DNA from: Moraxella catarrhalis
GTDB lineage: Bacteria; Pseudomonadota; Gammaproteobacteria; Pseudomonadales; Moraxellaceae
Direction of reading: 5' to 3'
Length of the DNA stretch: 64,000 nt
NCBI RefSeq assembly: GCF_001656295.1
Contig: NZ_LXHE01000002.1
Coordinates: 1-64,000, forward strand
Positions within the stretch are counted from its first letter, which is position 1. Every line of letters starts with the position of its first letter. The position numbers were made by a program, and so were the translations under genes. This document shows, piece by piece, positions 30,337 to 39,385 of this stretch. The notes under the pieces were generated by a model. That model saw only the letters and a program-made list of their open reading frames with translations. It made no database searches and had not been told where the DNA came from.

Positions 30337-31179
30337 ATGAGTATTCATGGTGTTTTAGGTGAGACAACAAGTTACCCAAAAAATTATGATGCCAGTATAT
30401 TATTTGCCATTTCTCGTCATTTGGGTCGTGATGAAGTTTTAAAACAAACTGGTATCCAAGCTGATAAGCTGACAGATGGCGTGGATGTATGGCAAGCGTT
30501 TGAGCTGTCATGGCTAAACTTACAAGGCATTTGTAAAGTTGCGATTGCCCGCATTCGTGTTCCTGCTAACTCACCCAATATTGTGGAATCCAAATCATTA
30601 AAACTTTATCTAAATAGCTTGAATTTTACCAAATTTGGTGACATGGCAGAGGTTCAAGAACTCATCCAAAAAGACTTGTCGGCTTGTGTGGGGGCTGAGG
30701 TGAGCGTTGAGATTGTACCACTTGGCGGCAGTGGCTTTGAGGTACAAGAGCCACTGGGTATCTGTATTGATGAGGTGCTTGATACAGAAGGTGAGGTTAT
30801 TGCTTGTGATGATATTAATTCAGCGATATTAAGTCAGCCGCCTGTGCATCAGATGATGACTTATCAATTTCATACCAACTTATTACGCTCAAATTGCCCT
30901 GTGACCAGCCAGCCAGATTGGGGGACGCTGTCAGTTTCAATCACAACCAACAAAGCCTTAGATTACCAAAAAATCCTAAGATATGTACTCACCTTCCGTC
31001 AGCATAATGGTTTTCATGAACAATGCGTTGAGCGTATTTTTGCAGATTTTTTAGTGAATTTTGAGCCATCGGCCTTGATGGTACAAGCCAACTATACTCG
31101 CCGTGGGGGCATTGATATCAATCCTGTCCGTGTGCTAAACCATGCTTTGCCAGCGGTAACCAGACAGGTGCGTCAATGA
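30337..31179 (+). CDS. queF: NADPH-dependent 7-cyano-7-deazaguanine reductase
   Basis: A 280-residue cytosolic enzyme that reduces preQ0 to preQ1 in queuosine biosynthesis. It is the long (YqcD, two-domain) form, like the 282-aa E. coli protein. The catalytic Cys is in LRSNCPVTSQPDWG (about residues 185-198), preceded by the family motif VESKSLKLYLNSLNFT (about 85-100). NGFHEQCVERIFADF is near 226-240. I considered type IB GTP cyclohydrolase (FolE2), but the ESKSxKLYLNS and NCPVTxQPDW motifs are QueF. The Shine-Dalgarno aaagga precedes ATG 30337. No other queuosine gene is in the window. Confidence 0.94.
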   Translation: MSIHGVLGETTSYPKNYDASILFAISRHLGRDEVLKQTGIQADKLTDGVDVWQAFELSWLNLQGICKVAIARIRVPANSPNIVESKSLKLYLNSLNFTKFGDMAEVQELIQKDLSACVGAEVSVEIVPLGGSGFEVQEPLGICIDEVLDTEGEVIACDDINSAILSQPPVHQMMTYQFHTNLLRSNCPVTSQPDWGTLSVSITTNKALDYQKILRYVLTFRQHNGFHEQCVERIFADFLVNFEPSALMVQANYTRRGGIDINPVRVLNHALPAVTRQVRQ

Positions 31180-31206
31180 ATGATGGATAAATTACCAAAT
31201 CATTCA

Positions 31207-31235
31207 AAAACCTTGTCTTTATGACAAGGTTTTTT
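31207..31235. terminator. Terminator between convergent queF and proS
   Basis: An 11-bp stem, aaaaccttgtc/gacaaggtttt, is followed by ttttatag on the plus strand, with an A/T-rich flank on the other side. It probably serves both genes. Confidence 0.85.
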
Positions 31236-31259
31236 ATAGCACTGATTTTATGATTTAAA

Positions 31260-32978
31260 TTAAAATAATGCCAATAGTTCATCTAGGCTTAGCATTTGCT
31301 GATCACCTGTAGCTCGGTTGGTGTATTCGTATTTATTTTCGGCAAGATTTCTTTGTGAAACCACAATACGATGCGGAATACCGATCAGCTCAAGGTCAGC
31401 AAATTTCACACCTGGGCGTTCATCACGGTCATCAAGTAGGACATTAATACCGCGAGATTTTAGGGTTTGGTACAGCTCTTCAGCCTTAGCTTCAGCATCG
31501 CCATCTTTGGATTTCATTGGTACAATGGCAACATAAAACGGGGCGATGCTGTCCGCCTTATCTTGAGCTTCTGCCCAGATGATGCCATTATCATCATGAT
31601 TTTGTTCAATGGCGGCGGCGATGATACGGCTGACACCAATACCGTAGCAACCCATCATCAAAGTGACAGGTTTGCCTTCTTTTCCAAGCACAGAGCAGTT
31701 TAGGGCTTTTGAATATTTATCCCCAAGCTGGAAAATATGACCCACCTCAATCCCTCGCTTGATACTAATGATACCTTTACCATCAGGAGAAGGATCACCA
31801 TCAACGACATTACGAATATCAACAATTTGCGTGATGGTGGCATCACGATCCCAGTTCATGCCTGTGGTATGTTTGTGCTCGATATTGGCACCTGACACAA
31901 AGTCAGATAATGCCGCCGCCGCACGATCGACATAAACAGGTAGCTGCAAATCGGTACTGATATAGCCTTTGATAAGTCCAATTTCTTTGATCTCATCTTC
32001 GGTTGCCATAGTCAAAGGCGTATGAACATCGGCAATTTTTTCAGCCTTGATTTCATTGAGTGTGTGGTCGCCTCGTAAAACCAAAGCAATAAATTTGGGT
32101 GCTTTTGGATTATCTTGGCTATGACGACCTTTGACAATCAGTGTTTTGACGGTTTGGCTAAGTGGAATATTTAGGTGCTTAGCAACCGCTTCACATGTGG
32201 TCATATTTGGTGTATCCACATCGGTGCGTGCTTGAGTTGGTGCTGCTCGCTTATCATAACAAACCGCCTCGGCAAGCTCTACATTGGCAGCAAAATCAGA
32301 ATCACTTGAGAACGCAATGTCATCTTCACCGCTGTCCGCCAGCACATGAAACTCATGCGATGCAAAACCACCAATCGAGCCTGTGTCTGCTTGCACGGCA
32401 CGGAAATTTAGCCCCAAGCGCGTAAAAATGCGGCTGTAGGCGTCATACATATCTTGATAAGTCGTTGCCAGTGATTCTTGATCAATATGAAAAGAATACG
32501 CGTCTTTCATGGTAAATTCGCGAGCGCGCATCACCCCAAAGCGTGGACGGATCTCGTCGCGGAATTTGGTTTGGATCTGATAAAAGGTAATCGGTAGCTG
32601 CTTGTAGCTTTTAAGTTCATTACGCGCGATGTCAGTGATGACTTCTTCGTGGGTTGGGCCCAACACAAAATCGCGGCTGTGACGGTCTTTGAATCTTAAA
32701 AGTTCAGCGCCATAATCTTCCCAGCGCCCAGACTCATGCCAAAGCTCGCCTGGCTGCGTCACCGGCATCAAAAGCTCTTGGCTATGAATGCCCTCCATCT
32801 CCTCACGCACGATGCGCTCGACGCGCTTAAGCACACGCAGACCCATTGGCATCCATACATACAACCCTGAGGCAAGCTTACGAATCAGACCTGCACGAAC
32901 CATCAGCTGGCTTGAGGCAATATCGGCATCATTGGGCGTTTCTTTTAAAGTGGCAAATATAAATTGGCTGGCTTTCAT
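31260..32978 (-). CDS. proS: Prolyl-tRNA synthetase
   Basis: A 572-residue class II aminoacyl-tRNA synthetase of the bacterial type, with an inserted editing (INS) domain that clears Ala-tRNA-Pro. The catalytic core has motif 2 ([20 protein letters not shown], about residues 132-151) and motif 3 ([15 protein letters not shown], about 438-452). The INS domain lies at about 225-390 ([20 protein letters not shown] and following). The C-terminal anticodon-binding domain includes [21 protein letters not shown] chose ATG 32978 (MKASQF) with aaagg about 8 nt upstream; a TTG eight codons earlier is unlikely. Confidence 0.96.
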   Translation of the reverse strand: MKASQFIFATLKETPNDADIASSQLMVRAGLIRKLASGLYVWMPMGLRVLKRVERIVREEMEGIHSQELLMPVTQPGELWHESGRWEDYGAELLRFKDRHSRDFVLGPTHEEVITDIARNELKSYKQLPITFYQIQTKFRDEIRPRFGVMRAREFTMKDAYSFHIDQESLATTYQDMYDAYSRIFTRLGLNFRAVQADTGSIGGFASHEFHVLADSGEDDIAFSSDSDFAANVELAEAVCYDKRAAPTQARTDVDTPNMTTCEAVAKHLNIPLSQTVKTLIVKGRHSQDNPKAPKFIALVLRGDHTLNEIKAEKIADVHTPLTMATEDEIKEIGLIKGYISTDLQLPVYVDRAAAALSDFVSGANIEHKHTTGMNWDRDATITQIVDIRNVVDGDPSPDGKGIISIKRGIEVGHIFQLGDKYSKALNCSVLGKEGKPVTLMMGCYGIGVSRIIAAAIEQNHDDNGIIWAEAQDKADSIAPFYVAIVPMKSKDGDAEAKAEELYQTLKSRGINVLLDDRDERPGVKFADLELIGIPHRIVVSQRNLAENKYEYTNRATGDQQMLSLDELLALF

Positions 32979-33160
32979 GATATGACCTTTAAAATTAAGC
33001 AAAGCTAAACTTTATTTTTTGAAATAAATATTTTATGAAACAAAACTCATAATAAACAGCTTATATTACGGCAAACTTTAAAGAATGTACAACAAATTTT
33101 TGGGGATTTTACACAAATTTCTTGGCTTTTATGGTATTTTAAACAACACGATCTCAATCA

Positions 33161-33844
33161 ATGGATTTTAAAATGATTCGACAAGATTTGACCAATCATC
33201 GCCGCCAACAAGGCAAGGCGGCATATATTGTGATGGCACTTTTGGGTATGTTGACGCTGATTGCCGTATTTATGCTAGTCAAAAAGCCGGATGCTCAAGC
33301 CGAAGTGATCACACGAGAGGGCGTTATCACAGAGATTCAGTCGCTGTCTCGCCTACAAACGGCGGCATTTGGGGTTGAGACCATTGTGACTGCCAATAAA
33401 GATGGCACATGGCAGGCGCTTTGGCAAGACAAGCAACGAGGGCTATTTGTTATCAAAGGTCGAGTGCTCGCAGGCATTGATTTGAGTGCCATCGGATCTG
33501 AGATGGTGCATATCAGCGAATCGCAGAATGCAGCAGGCGAGCCTATCCAAAGCGTACATATCACTTTGCCGCCGTCTGAGATCTTTGAGGTATTTTTGGA
33601 TAATATTGAAGTGTATGATTGGCAGACTGGTTTATTTGGGGCGGTAGCTGGCGATCCGGCATTATTTGCTAAAGCTCAAGCCGATGCCAAAGCACAGGTG
33701 CTTTCTAAAGCATGTCAAGGTGATGTGCTGACCTTGGCGATGACCAACGCTGCCGAGCAAGTCAAAAATCTATTCATGCTCACAGGTGCTCAGGTGGAAG
33801 TCTCAACCCAAGGTACAGGCGCTTGTCAGTTGCCAAGCTCATAG
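33161..33844 (+). CDS. DUF4230 domain membrane-anchored protein
   Basis: A 227-residue protein with one N-terminal transmembrane helix (about residues 20-40, AAYIVMALLGMLTLIAVFML) and a periplasmic domain. The pattern QSLSRLQTAAFGVETIVTAN ... VIKGRVLAGIDLSAI ... ITLPPSEIFEVFLDNIEVYD matches DUF4230, a family of unknown function. I assign no role. ATG 33173 has ggat 6 nt upstream and may be the true start, 4 residues later. The gene is 9 bp before trpF but its product has no evident link to tryptophan synthesis. Confidence 0.8.
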   Translation: MDFKMIRQDLTNHRRQQGKAAYIVMALLGMLTLIAVFMLVKKPDAQAEVITREGVITEIQSLSRLQTAAFGVETIVTANKDGTWQALWQDKQRGLFVIKGRVLAGIDLSAIGSEMVHISESQNAAGEPIQSVHITLPPSEIFEVFLDNIEVYDWQTGLFGAVAGDPALFAKAQADAKAQVLSKACQGDVLTLAMTNAAEQVKNLFMLTGAQVEVSTQGTGACQLPSS

Positions 33845-33853
33845 GTATTTTAA

Positions 33854-34522
33854 ATGACTTACTCTTTGAAAGATGCGCCTCAGTCAGTCATGCGCATCAA
33901 GTTTTGTGGCTTTAGGCGCGCCCAAGATGTTCAAGCGGCAGTAGCGGTGGGTGTCGATGCCATTGGACTTGTGTTTTATCCGCCCAGCCCGCGATCTGTC
34001 GATGTTTCACTTGCCCAAACCCTTGTGGCACATATTCCAGCTTTTGTGAGTATTGTGGCGCTGGTGGTGAATATCAGTGATGATGAGATGATTCATATCG
34101 CTAACACTGTACCTTTTGATGTGATACAGTTTCATGGTGATGAATCTGCAAGCGAATGCCAAAGACAAGCAGCACTTGTAGGCAAGCGCTGGATCAAGGC
34201 ACTTCGCATCGATGCATCTCGACACGATGCCCAAGCGATCACTCAGATGGTCAATGAGTATCATGCCAAAGGGGCGGTGTCGATTTTGCTTGATGCTTAT
34301 CATGCGGACAAGTTTGGCGGCACGGGCGAGCGGTTTGATTGGTCAATTATCCCTGAACATGCCAGTTTGCCGATCATTTTGGCGGGTGGTCTGACCCCTG
34401 AAAATGTCGCGCTCACCAAGCGGCTGCCGATTCATGCTGTGGATGTCAGCGGCGGCATTGAATCAGCCAAAGGCGTCAAGGACATTGGTAAAATGCAAGC
34501 TTTTATTGCAGCTGTCAGATAG
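33854..34522 (+). CDS. trpF: Phosphoribosylanthranilate isomerase
   Basis: A 222-residue TIM-barrel enzyme of tryptophan synthesis that converts PRA to CdRP. The catalytic Cys is in IKFCGFRRAQDVQAAV (about residues 15-30), where many homologues have KICG. Other motifs are GLVFYPPSPRSV, DVIQFHGDES, the catalytic Asp region LLDAYHADKFGGTGERFDW, and the phosphate site ILAGGLTPENV with VDVSGGIE. Length is normal. It heads the trpF-trpB-trpA block, which is interrupted here by an SDR gene. Confidence 0.94.
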   Translation: MTYSLKDAPQSVMRIKFCGFRRAQDVQAAVAVGVDAIGLVFYPPSPRSVDVSLAQTLVAHIPAFVSIVALVVNISDDEMIHIANTVPFDVIQFHGDESASECQRQAALVGKRWIKALRIDASRHDAQAITQMVNEYHAKGAVSILLDAYHADKFGGTGERFDWSIIPEHASLPIILAGGLTPENVALTKRLPIHAVDVSGGIESAKGVKDIGKMQAFIAAVR

Positions 34523-34669
34523 ATTTTGTTTGGCGTTAGACGGCTGATTGGCTTTATATATAAATACAAAATAAAAGCCAACAATCAAATGATGCCAAAT
34601 TCTGACGATTTTGATATAGTGGCTTTTTCAGCCCTCAGTGAGTCAATTATGAATAAAATAGGACACCAT

Positions 34670-35413
34670 ATGCATATTATTGTCACAGGTGCAACAGCAG
34701 GACTGGGAGAGCAAATTGCGCGAGATTTTGTCGTTGCAGGGCACACCGTCTATGGTACAGGCAGGCGACTGGATAAATTAAATGCACTCAAGGCAGAGCT
34801 TGGCGAGCACTTCATACCACTTCATTTTGATGTTTGTGATACTAAGGCGATGTCAGAAGTGCTTGGCGGCATTGATCTGACCAAGATTGATGTGCTGATT
34901 AATAATGCGGGGCTTGCGCTTGGACTTGAGCCGGCACATCTTGCCGACATTCAAGACTGGCAGACCATGATAGATGTGAATATCAAAGGATTAGTGGGTG
35001 TGACGCATCTGGTTTTGCCGTATATGGTGGCAAATAATCATGGATTAATCATTAACATCGGCTCAACAGCGGGCAATCATCCATATTTTGGCGCAAATGT
35101 GTATGGCGCTTCTAAGGCTTTTGTTAAGCAATTTAGTAATAATCTTAGAGCTGATCTGATCAATACACGAGTGCGTGTGACAAATATCGAGCCTGGTATG
35201 TGCGGTGGTACGCAGTTTAGTCAGGTGCGCTTTAAAGGCGATAACACTAAGGCAGCCGCAGTCTATGAAGGTGTGGAGTATCTGACTGCTAGCGATATTA
35301 GCAATACAGTGCAGTGGGTCGCCTCACAGCCTTGGCATGTGAATATCAATGCCATCGAGCTGATGCCAACCGCCCAAACTTATACAGGGCTTGCGGTTGC
35401 GCGTGATATTTAA
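34670..35413 (+). CDS. Short-chain dehydrogenase/reductase (YdfG-like)
   Basis: A 247-residue classical SDR. The cofactor motif TGATAGLGEQIARD is at about residues 6-19, with RR at 35-36 suggesting NADP. NNAGLALG is near 81, and the catalytic set is Ser in IGSTAGNHPYFG with YGASK (about 146-150). The TKIDVLINNAGLALGLEPAH stretch is typical of YdfG-type 3-hydroxy acid dehydrogenases, so that is the likely class; the substrate is not shown. I chose ATG 34670 with agga upstream; an in-frame ATG at 34649 is possible. It sits between trpF and trpB, where most relatives have no such gene. Confidence 0.84.
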   Translation: MHIIVTGATAGLGEQIARDFVVAGHTVYGTGRRLDKLNALKAELGEHFIPLHFDVCDTKAMSEVLGGIDLTKIDVLINNAGLALGLEPAHLADIQDWQTMIDVNIKGLVGVTHLVLPYMVANNHGLIINIGSTAGNHPYFGANVYGASKAFVKQFSNNLRADLINTRVRVTNIEPGMCGGTQFSQVRFKGDNTKAAAVYEGVEYLTASDISNTVQWVASQPWHVNINAIELMPTAQTYTGLAVARDI

Positions 35414-35456
35414 ATTTTTAGAAGTGGTTTAAAAGGTTAATAAAATAAGGTAATTT

Positions 35457-36671
35457 ATGACAACGAATCTTGATTTTGGACAATTCCCTGACGCCAGTGG
35501 ACATTTTGGCGTACACGGTGGTCGTTTTGTTTCAGAGACTTTGATGAAGGCGCTTGAAGAGCTTGAGCAGATCTATAAAACTGCTAAAGCCGATCCTGAG
35601 TTTTGGAGTGAATTCATGGCGGACTTGACGGATTATGTCGGACGCCCAACGCCACTGTATTTTGCTGAGCGCTTGAGCCGTGAGATTGGCGGCGCCAAAA
35701 TCTTTTTTAAGCGTGAGGATTTGAATCATACAGGTGCCCATAAAGTTAATAATACCATCGGTCAGGCGCTGCTCGCTAAGATGGTTGGTAAAAAGCGCAT
35801 CATTGCGGAGACGGGAGCAGGTCAGCATGGCGTCGCTACCGCCACGATTGCGGCACGCCTTGGTCTGGAGTGTGTGGTTTATATGGGTGCAGATGATGTC
35901 GAGCGCCAAAAAATGAACGTCTATCGGATGCGCCTGCTTGGGGCGACCGTTGTGCCTGTCACTTCAGGTTCACGCACCCTAAAAGATGCCATGAATGAAG
36001 CCATGCGTGATTGGGTGGCAAATGTTGATACCACTTATTATATCATCGGCACAGTGGCAGGTCCGCATCCTTATCCGATGCTCGTACGCGATTTTCAGGC
36101 GATCATTGGTCGTGAAGCAAGGATTCAGCATCTTGAAAAAACAGGTTGCCTGCCTGATGCACTGGTGGCGTGTGTTGGCGGCGGGTCGAATGCCATTGGG
36201 CTGTTTTATGATTTTTTGAATGACAGTGAAGTGGCGATGTATGGTGTGGAAGCCAATGGCCTGGGTCTTGATACGCCTGATCATGCAGCCCCCTTGCAGG
36301 CAGGACGCGTGGGCGTTTTGCATGGTAATCGTACTTATCTGATGGCAGATGACGAAGGTCAAATCTTGGGCACGCATTCGATCTCGGCAGGGCTTGACTA
36401 TCCAGGCGTGGGACCTGAGCACAGCTTTTTAAAAGATGTTGAGCGTGTTCACTATGTCGGCGCGACAGATGATGAGGCTTTACATGCCTTTAAAGAAGTC
36501 ACTCGCAAAGAAGGCATTATCCCAGCGCTTGAAAGCGCCCATGCAGTGGCTTATGGTCTAAAATTAGCAGCAACTATGCGCCCAGATCAGTCAATTATCG
36601 TGAATATGTCTGGTCGTGGCGATAAGGACTTGCATACAGTCATGGCAAAAGATGGCATTGAGGCTGACTAA
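35457..36671 (+). CDS. trpB: Tryptophan synthase beta chain
   Basis: A 404-residue PLP enzyme that joins indole and serine to make tryptophan. The PLP lysine is in [19 protein letters not shown] (about residues 83-101), the phosphate-binding glycines in [15 protein letters not shown] (about 237), and the indole channel region includes [20 protein letters not shown]. Length is normal. It forms the alpha2-beta2 complex with TrpA, encoded 43 bp downstream. The Shine-Dalgarno aagg precedes ATG 35457. Confidence 0.97.
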   Translation: MTTNLDFGQFPDASGHFGVHGGRFVSETLMKALEELEQIYKTAKADPEFWSEFMADLTDYVGRPTPLYFAERLSREIGGAKIFFKREDLNHTGAHKVNNTIGQALLAKMVGKKRIIAETGAGQHGVATATIAARLGLECVVYMGADDVERQKMNVYRMRLLGATVVPVTSGSRTLKDAMNEAMRDWVANVDTTYYIIGTVAGPHPYPMLVRDFQAIIGREARIQHLEKTGCLPDALVACVGGGSNAIGLFYDFLNDSEVAMYGVEANGLGLDTPDHAAPLQAGRVGVLHGNRTYLMADDEGQILGTHSISAGLDYPGVGPEHSFLKDVERVHYVGATDDEALHAFKEVTRKEGIIPALESAHAVAYGLKLAATMRPDQSIIVNMSGRGDKDLHTVMAKDGIEAD

Positions 36672-36714
36672 GCCATCACCAATTACCGACAGTAAATGAT
36701 TTGATGAGAACATA

Positions 36715-37545
36715 ATGAAAACAAGAATTGAACTGACTTTTGAGGCACTGCGCCAAGCCGGCAAAAAAGCGTTAATCCCTTATATTATGGCCGGCGATCC
36801 ACGTCCTGATGTGACGGTGGATTTGATGCATAAGCTTGTTGAGCATGGGGCGGACATCATCGAGGTGGGGCTGCCATTTAGTGATCCGATGGCAGACGGA
36901 CCTGTGATTGCCCATGCAGCTGAAAGGGCGCTGGCGGCAGGCGTGAGTACGCGAGATGCGCTGAATATGGTTGCCAAATTCCGTGAACACGACCAAACGA
37001 CGCCTGTATTAGTGATGGGTTACCTAAATCCAGTTGAGATCATTGGGTATGATAACTTTGCTAAGATGTGCGCTGACGCTGGCGTCGATGCGATCTTAAT
37101 GGTGGATCTGCCACCAAGCGAGGCAGTGAATTATCCCAAAGCGCTCACTGGACGGACCGATCACCCCATCAATCAAATTTTCTTGCTTTCACCGACCACC
37201 GAGCCCGACCGCCGCGCCAAAGTGATCGAAAACTGTAGCGGATTCATCTATTATGTATCGCTCAAAGGGGTGACAGGCTCGGGCGCGCTGGATGTGGACG
37301 AAGTGCGCAAGCAAGTCGCGCAAGTCAAGAGCGAAACCGACATCCCTGTATGCGTGGGCTTTGGTATCCGTGATGGTGCTTCGGCCAAGTCGCTGGGCGT
37401 GGTGGCAGATGGCGTGATCGTCGGCTCAGAACTGGTCAAAAACTTCGCGGGCTGTAACAATAATGATCAAAAAATCACCCAAGCCAAAGCTAAGCTGCTT
37501 GCCAAGATGGATGAATTAAGACAAGCGCTTGATGAGATTTATTGA
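36715..37545 (+). CDS. trpA: Tryptophan synthase alpha chain
   Basis: A 276-residue TIM-barrel enzyme that cleaves indole-3-glycerol phosphate and passes indole to TrpB. The catalytic Glu is in ADIIEVGLPFSDPMADGPVI (about residues 46-65), and the catalytic Asp is in VDAILMVDLPPSEAV. The phosphate site is FIYYVSLKGVTGSG and VCVGFGIRDGASAK. The 3' half is markedly richer in G+C than neighbouring genes; bases 37261-37320 contain 39 G/C of 60 by hand count. Confidence 0.96.
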   Translation: MKTRIELTFEALRQAGKKALIPYIMAGDPRPDVTVDLMHKLVEHGADIIEVGLPFSDPMADGPVIAHAAERALAAGVSTRDALNMVAKFREHDQTTPVLVMGYLNPVEIIGYDNFAKMCADAGVDAILMVDLPPSEAVNYPKALTGRTDHPINQIFLLSPTTEPDRRAKVIENCSGFIYYVSLKGVTGSGALDVDEVRKQVAQVKSETDIPVCVGFGIRDGASAKSLGVVADGVIVGSELVKNFAGCNNNDQKITQAKAKLLAKMDELRQALDEIY

Positions 37546-37704
37546 TTTTTGCTGAATCAAAAGTCTTAAGAGGGCGGGTATGGTCGCTTGTGATGGCATG
37601 ACTTGATGGGCTGTGGGCTAAATTTTGTTTGCCAAAATCAATTTACAAGTGTAAACTATATGCCATATTGGGTGGATGCCCAAAAATAGTAAAAAGGATA
37701 AATT

Positions 37705-38586
37705 ATGAGTCAAGCTCAACTGACCGAACCCACCATCTGGCTAAAGCGTGAAGTGCCTGGCGTTAAGCGAACCACTGTGCCGACCTTGACCGCTGTCGAG
37801 ACTGAGCCGTCGACCGAGTGCCCAAATTGCCATGCGCTGATTACCAATACGGCGCTGAATTTGAACCAGTATGTATGCCCTGAATGTGATCATCATTTGA
37901 CTATGACGGCGCGTCAGCGTTTGGAGTGGTTCTTAAGCAGCATTGATTCAGAGCTTGGTCAAGAGTTCACGACAGGCAATCCATTAAATTTTATTGACTC
38001 TAAGCCTTATCCTGAACGCATGAAAGAAGCCCAAAATAAGACCGGCGAATCTGAAGGCTTGGTGGTGATGACAGGTAAGCTTAAAAACTTAGATATCATT
38101 GCTTGTGCGTTTGATTTTCGGTTTATGGGCGGTTCGATGGGTTCTGTCGTGGGCGACCGCTTTGTACAAGCTGCCGAAAAAGCCTTGACAGAGAACAAGC
38201 CTTTAGTATGCTTTGCTGCCTCAGGTGGGGCTCGTATGCAAGAAGGCTTATTATCGCTGATGCAGATGGCGCGCACTTCAGCAGCCATTGAACGGTTAAG
38301 GCTGGCAGGCGTGCCTTATGTGGTTATTTTGACCAACCCTGTCTATGGTGGTGTGACAGCATCTTTGGCAATGCTGGGCGATGTACATATTGCCGAGCCT
38401 AAAGCAATGATTGGCTTTGCAGGTAAGCGAGTGATTGAGCAGACTGTGCGAGAAGTACTGGGTGAACCTTTTCAGCGTGCTGAGTTTTTACTTGAAAAAG
38501 GTACAGTGGATATGGTGGTACATCGCCATGAGCTTATCAATACCACACATCGTATTTTAGCAAAACTCTCAAAATCTGCCGTTTAG
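37705..38586 (+). CDS. accD: Acetyl-CoA carboxylase carboxyltransferase beta subunit
   Basis: A 293-residue subunit that, with AccA, transfers the carboxyl group from biotin to acetyl-CoA in the first step of fatty acid synthesis. The N-terminal zinc ribbon has CPNC (about residues 33-36) and CPEC (about 52-55). The crotonase-like core has SGGARMQEGLLSLMQMARTS (about 172-191) and NPVYGGVTASLAMLGDV. Length is normal. The Shine-Dalgarno aagga precedes ATG 37705. The 159-bp gap after trpA suggests its own promoter. Confidence 0.96.
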   Translation: MSQAQLTEPTIWLKREVPGVKRTTVPTLTAVETEPSTECPNCHALITNTALNLNQYVCPECDHHLTMTARQRLEWFLSSIDSELGQEFTTGNPLNFIDSKPYPERMKEAQNKTGESEGLVVMTGKLKNLDIIACAFDFRFMGGSMGSVVGDRFVQAAEKALTENKPLVCFAASGGARMQEGLLSLMQMARTSAAIERLRLAGVPYVVILTNPVYGGVTASLAMLGDVHIAEPKAMIGFAGKRVIEQTVREVLGEPFQRAEFLLEKGTVDMVVHRHELINTTHRILAKLSKSAV

Positions 38587-38609
38587 CCTTCACTTAAATT
38601 TGATGCATT

Positions 38610-38637
38610 AAAGACGCTTTGTGGGCGTCTTTTTTAT
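38610..38637 (+). terminator. accD terminator
   Basis: Stem aaagacgc/gcgtcttt with a 7-nt loop followed by a T-run, 24 bp after the accD stop. Confidence 0.88.
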
Positions 38638-38722
38638 TATCAAAAGATCATCTTGAATAATGAATCGTATCTTGATAGAATTACTTCTTATTTGTAAATG
38701 AAAACTGGTTATGGAGAATCTT

Positions 38723-39280
38723 ATGCATATAAAAATGGCTATGATGGTAAGCTTATTAAGTTTGGGTTTATTAAGTCAAAATACATACGCACAAACGCCC
38801 AGCGATGAATCGATCGCTCAGTGGGCACTGATTACTGATTTTAAAAATGATTTTGAGCAAGGAGTGGTAATTGGCTATATCAGCTCTGCTAAAACAAGAA
38901 TCTTATTATCCATTAAAAAAGCTTATCCTGATGCCACGGCTGAACAAATTGCCGCTGCCGATCAGCTAATTGAAGATATGCTTCAGCAACCCGCCGAACG
39001 AGTTTCTAAAAACCCACACTTTTATCAGAAAGTGCAACAAGTATTTAATAAGATGGTAAAACAGCATTTCACGCAACAACAGATGGATGCTTTGATTGAG
39101 TTTTATAGTTCACCAATAGGCAAAAGTATACACAAAAAACATATGGCGTTTAATCGAGATCTCATAAATAGCTTATCAAATATCTTCATGGAGATGGATG
39201 AATTGGGTATACCCAAAGAAGAGCTTGAAGCGATATATGATAAATTGTTCCCGCAATTACATCAAATTTTTGAGAAATAA
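38723..39280 (+). CDS. DUF2059 exported protein
   Basis: A 185-residue protein with a signal peptide ending near LLSQNTYAQ (about residue 24). The mature part is alpha-helical and follows the DUF2059 pattern, in particular HFTQQQMDALIEFYSSPIGK (about 122-141), which is the family's most conserved stretch. No function is established for the family. ATG 38723 is preferred because ggag lies 6 nt upstream; ATG 38711 would add 4 residues. It sits between accD and folC, which are adjacent in many relatives, so it is an insertion in that synteny. Confidence 0.8.
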   Translation: MHIKMAMMVSLLSLGLLSQNTYAQTPSDESIAQWALITDFKNDFEQGVVIGYISSAKTRILLSIKKAYPDATAEQIAAADQLIEDMLQQPAERVSKNPHFYQKVQQVFNKMVKQHFTQQQMDALIEFYSSPIGKSIHKKHMAFNRDLINSLSNIFMEMDELGIPKEELEAIYDKLFPQLHQIFEK

Positions 39281-39385
39281 AGTCACGCTACTGCCTTGAA
39301 TAAAATCCTCCAACCCTGAGTGATTTTTATTTTAAAAGCCCACCAAACCAAGTACAATAGCCTAAAGTATTTGGGAATCATAATT

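Noticed and set aside
30337-31179. GTP cyclohydrolase FolE2 as the identity of this gene
   Set aside because: The ESKSxKLYLNS and NCPVTxQPDW motifs and the 280-aa length are those of QueF.
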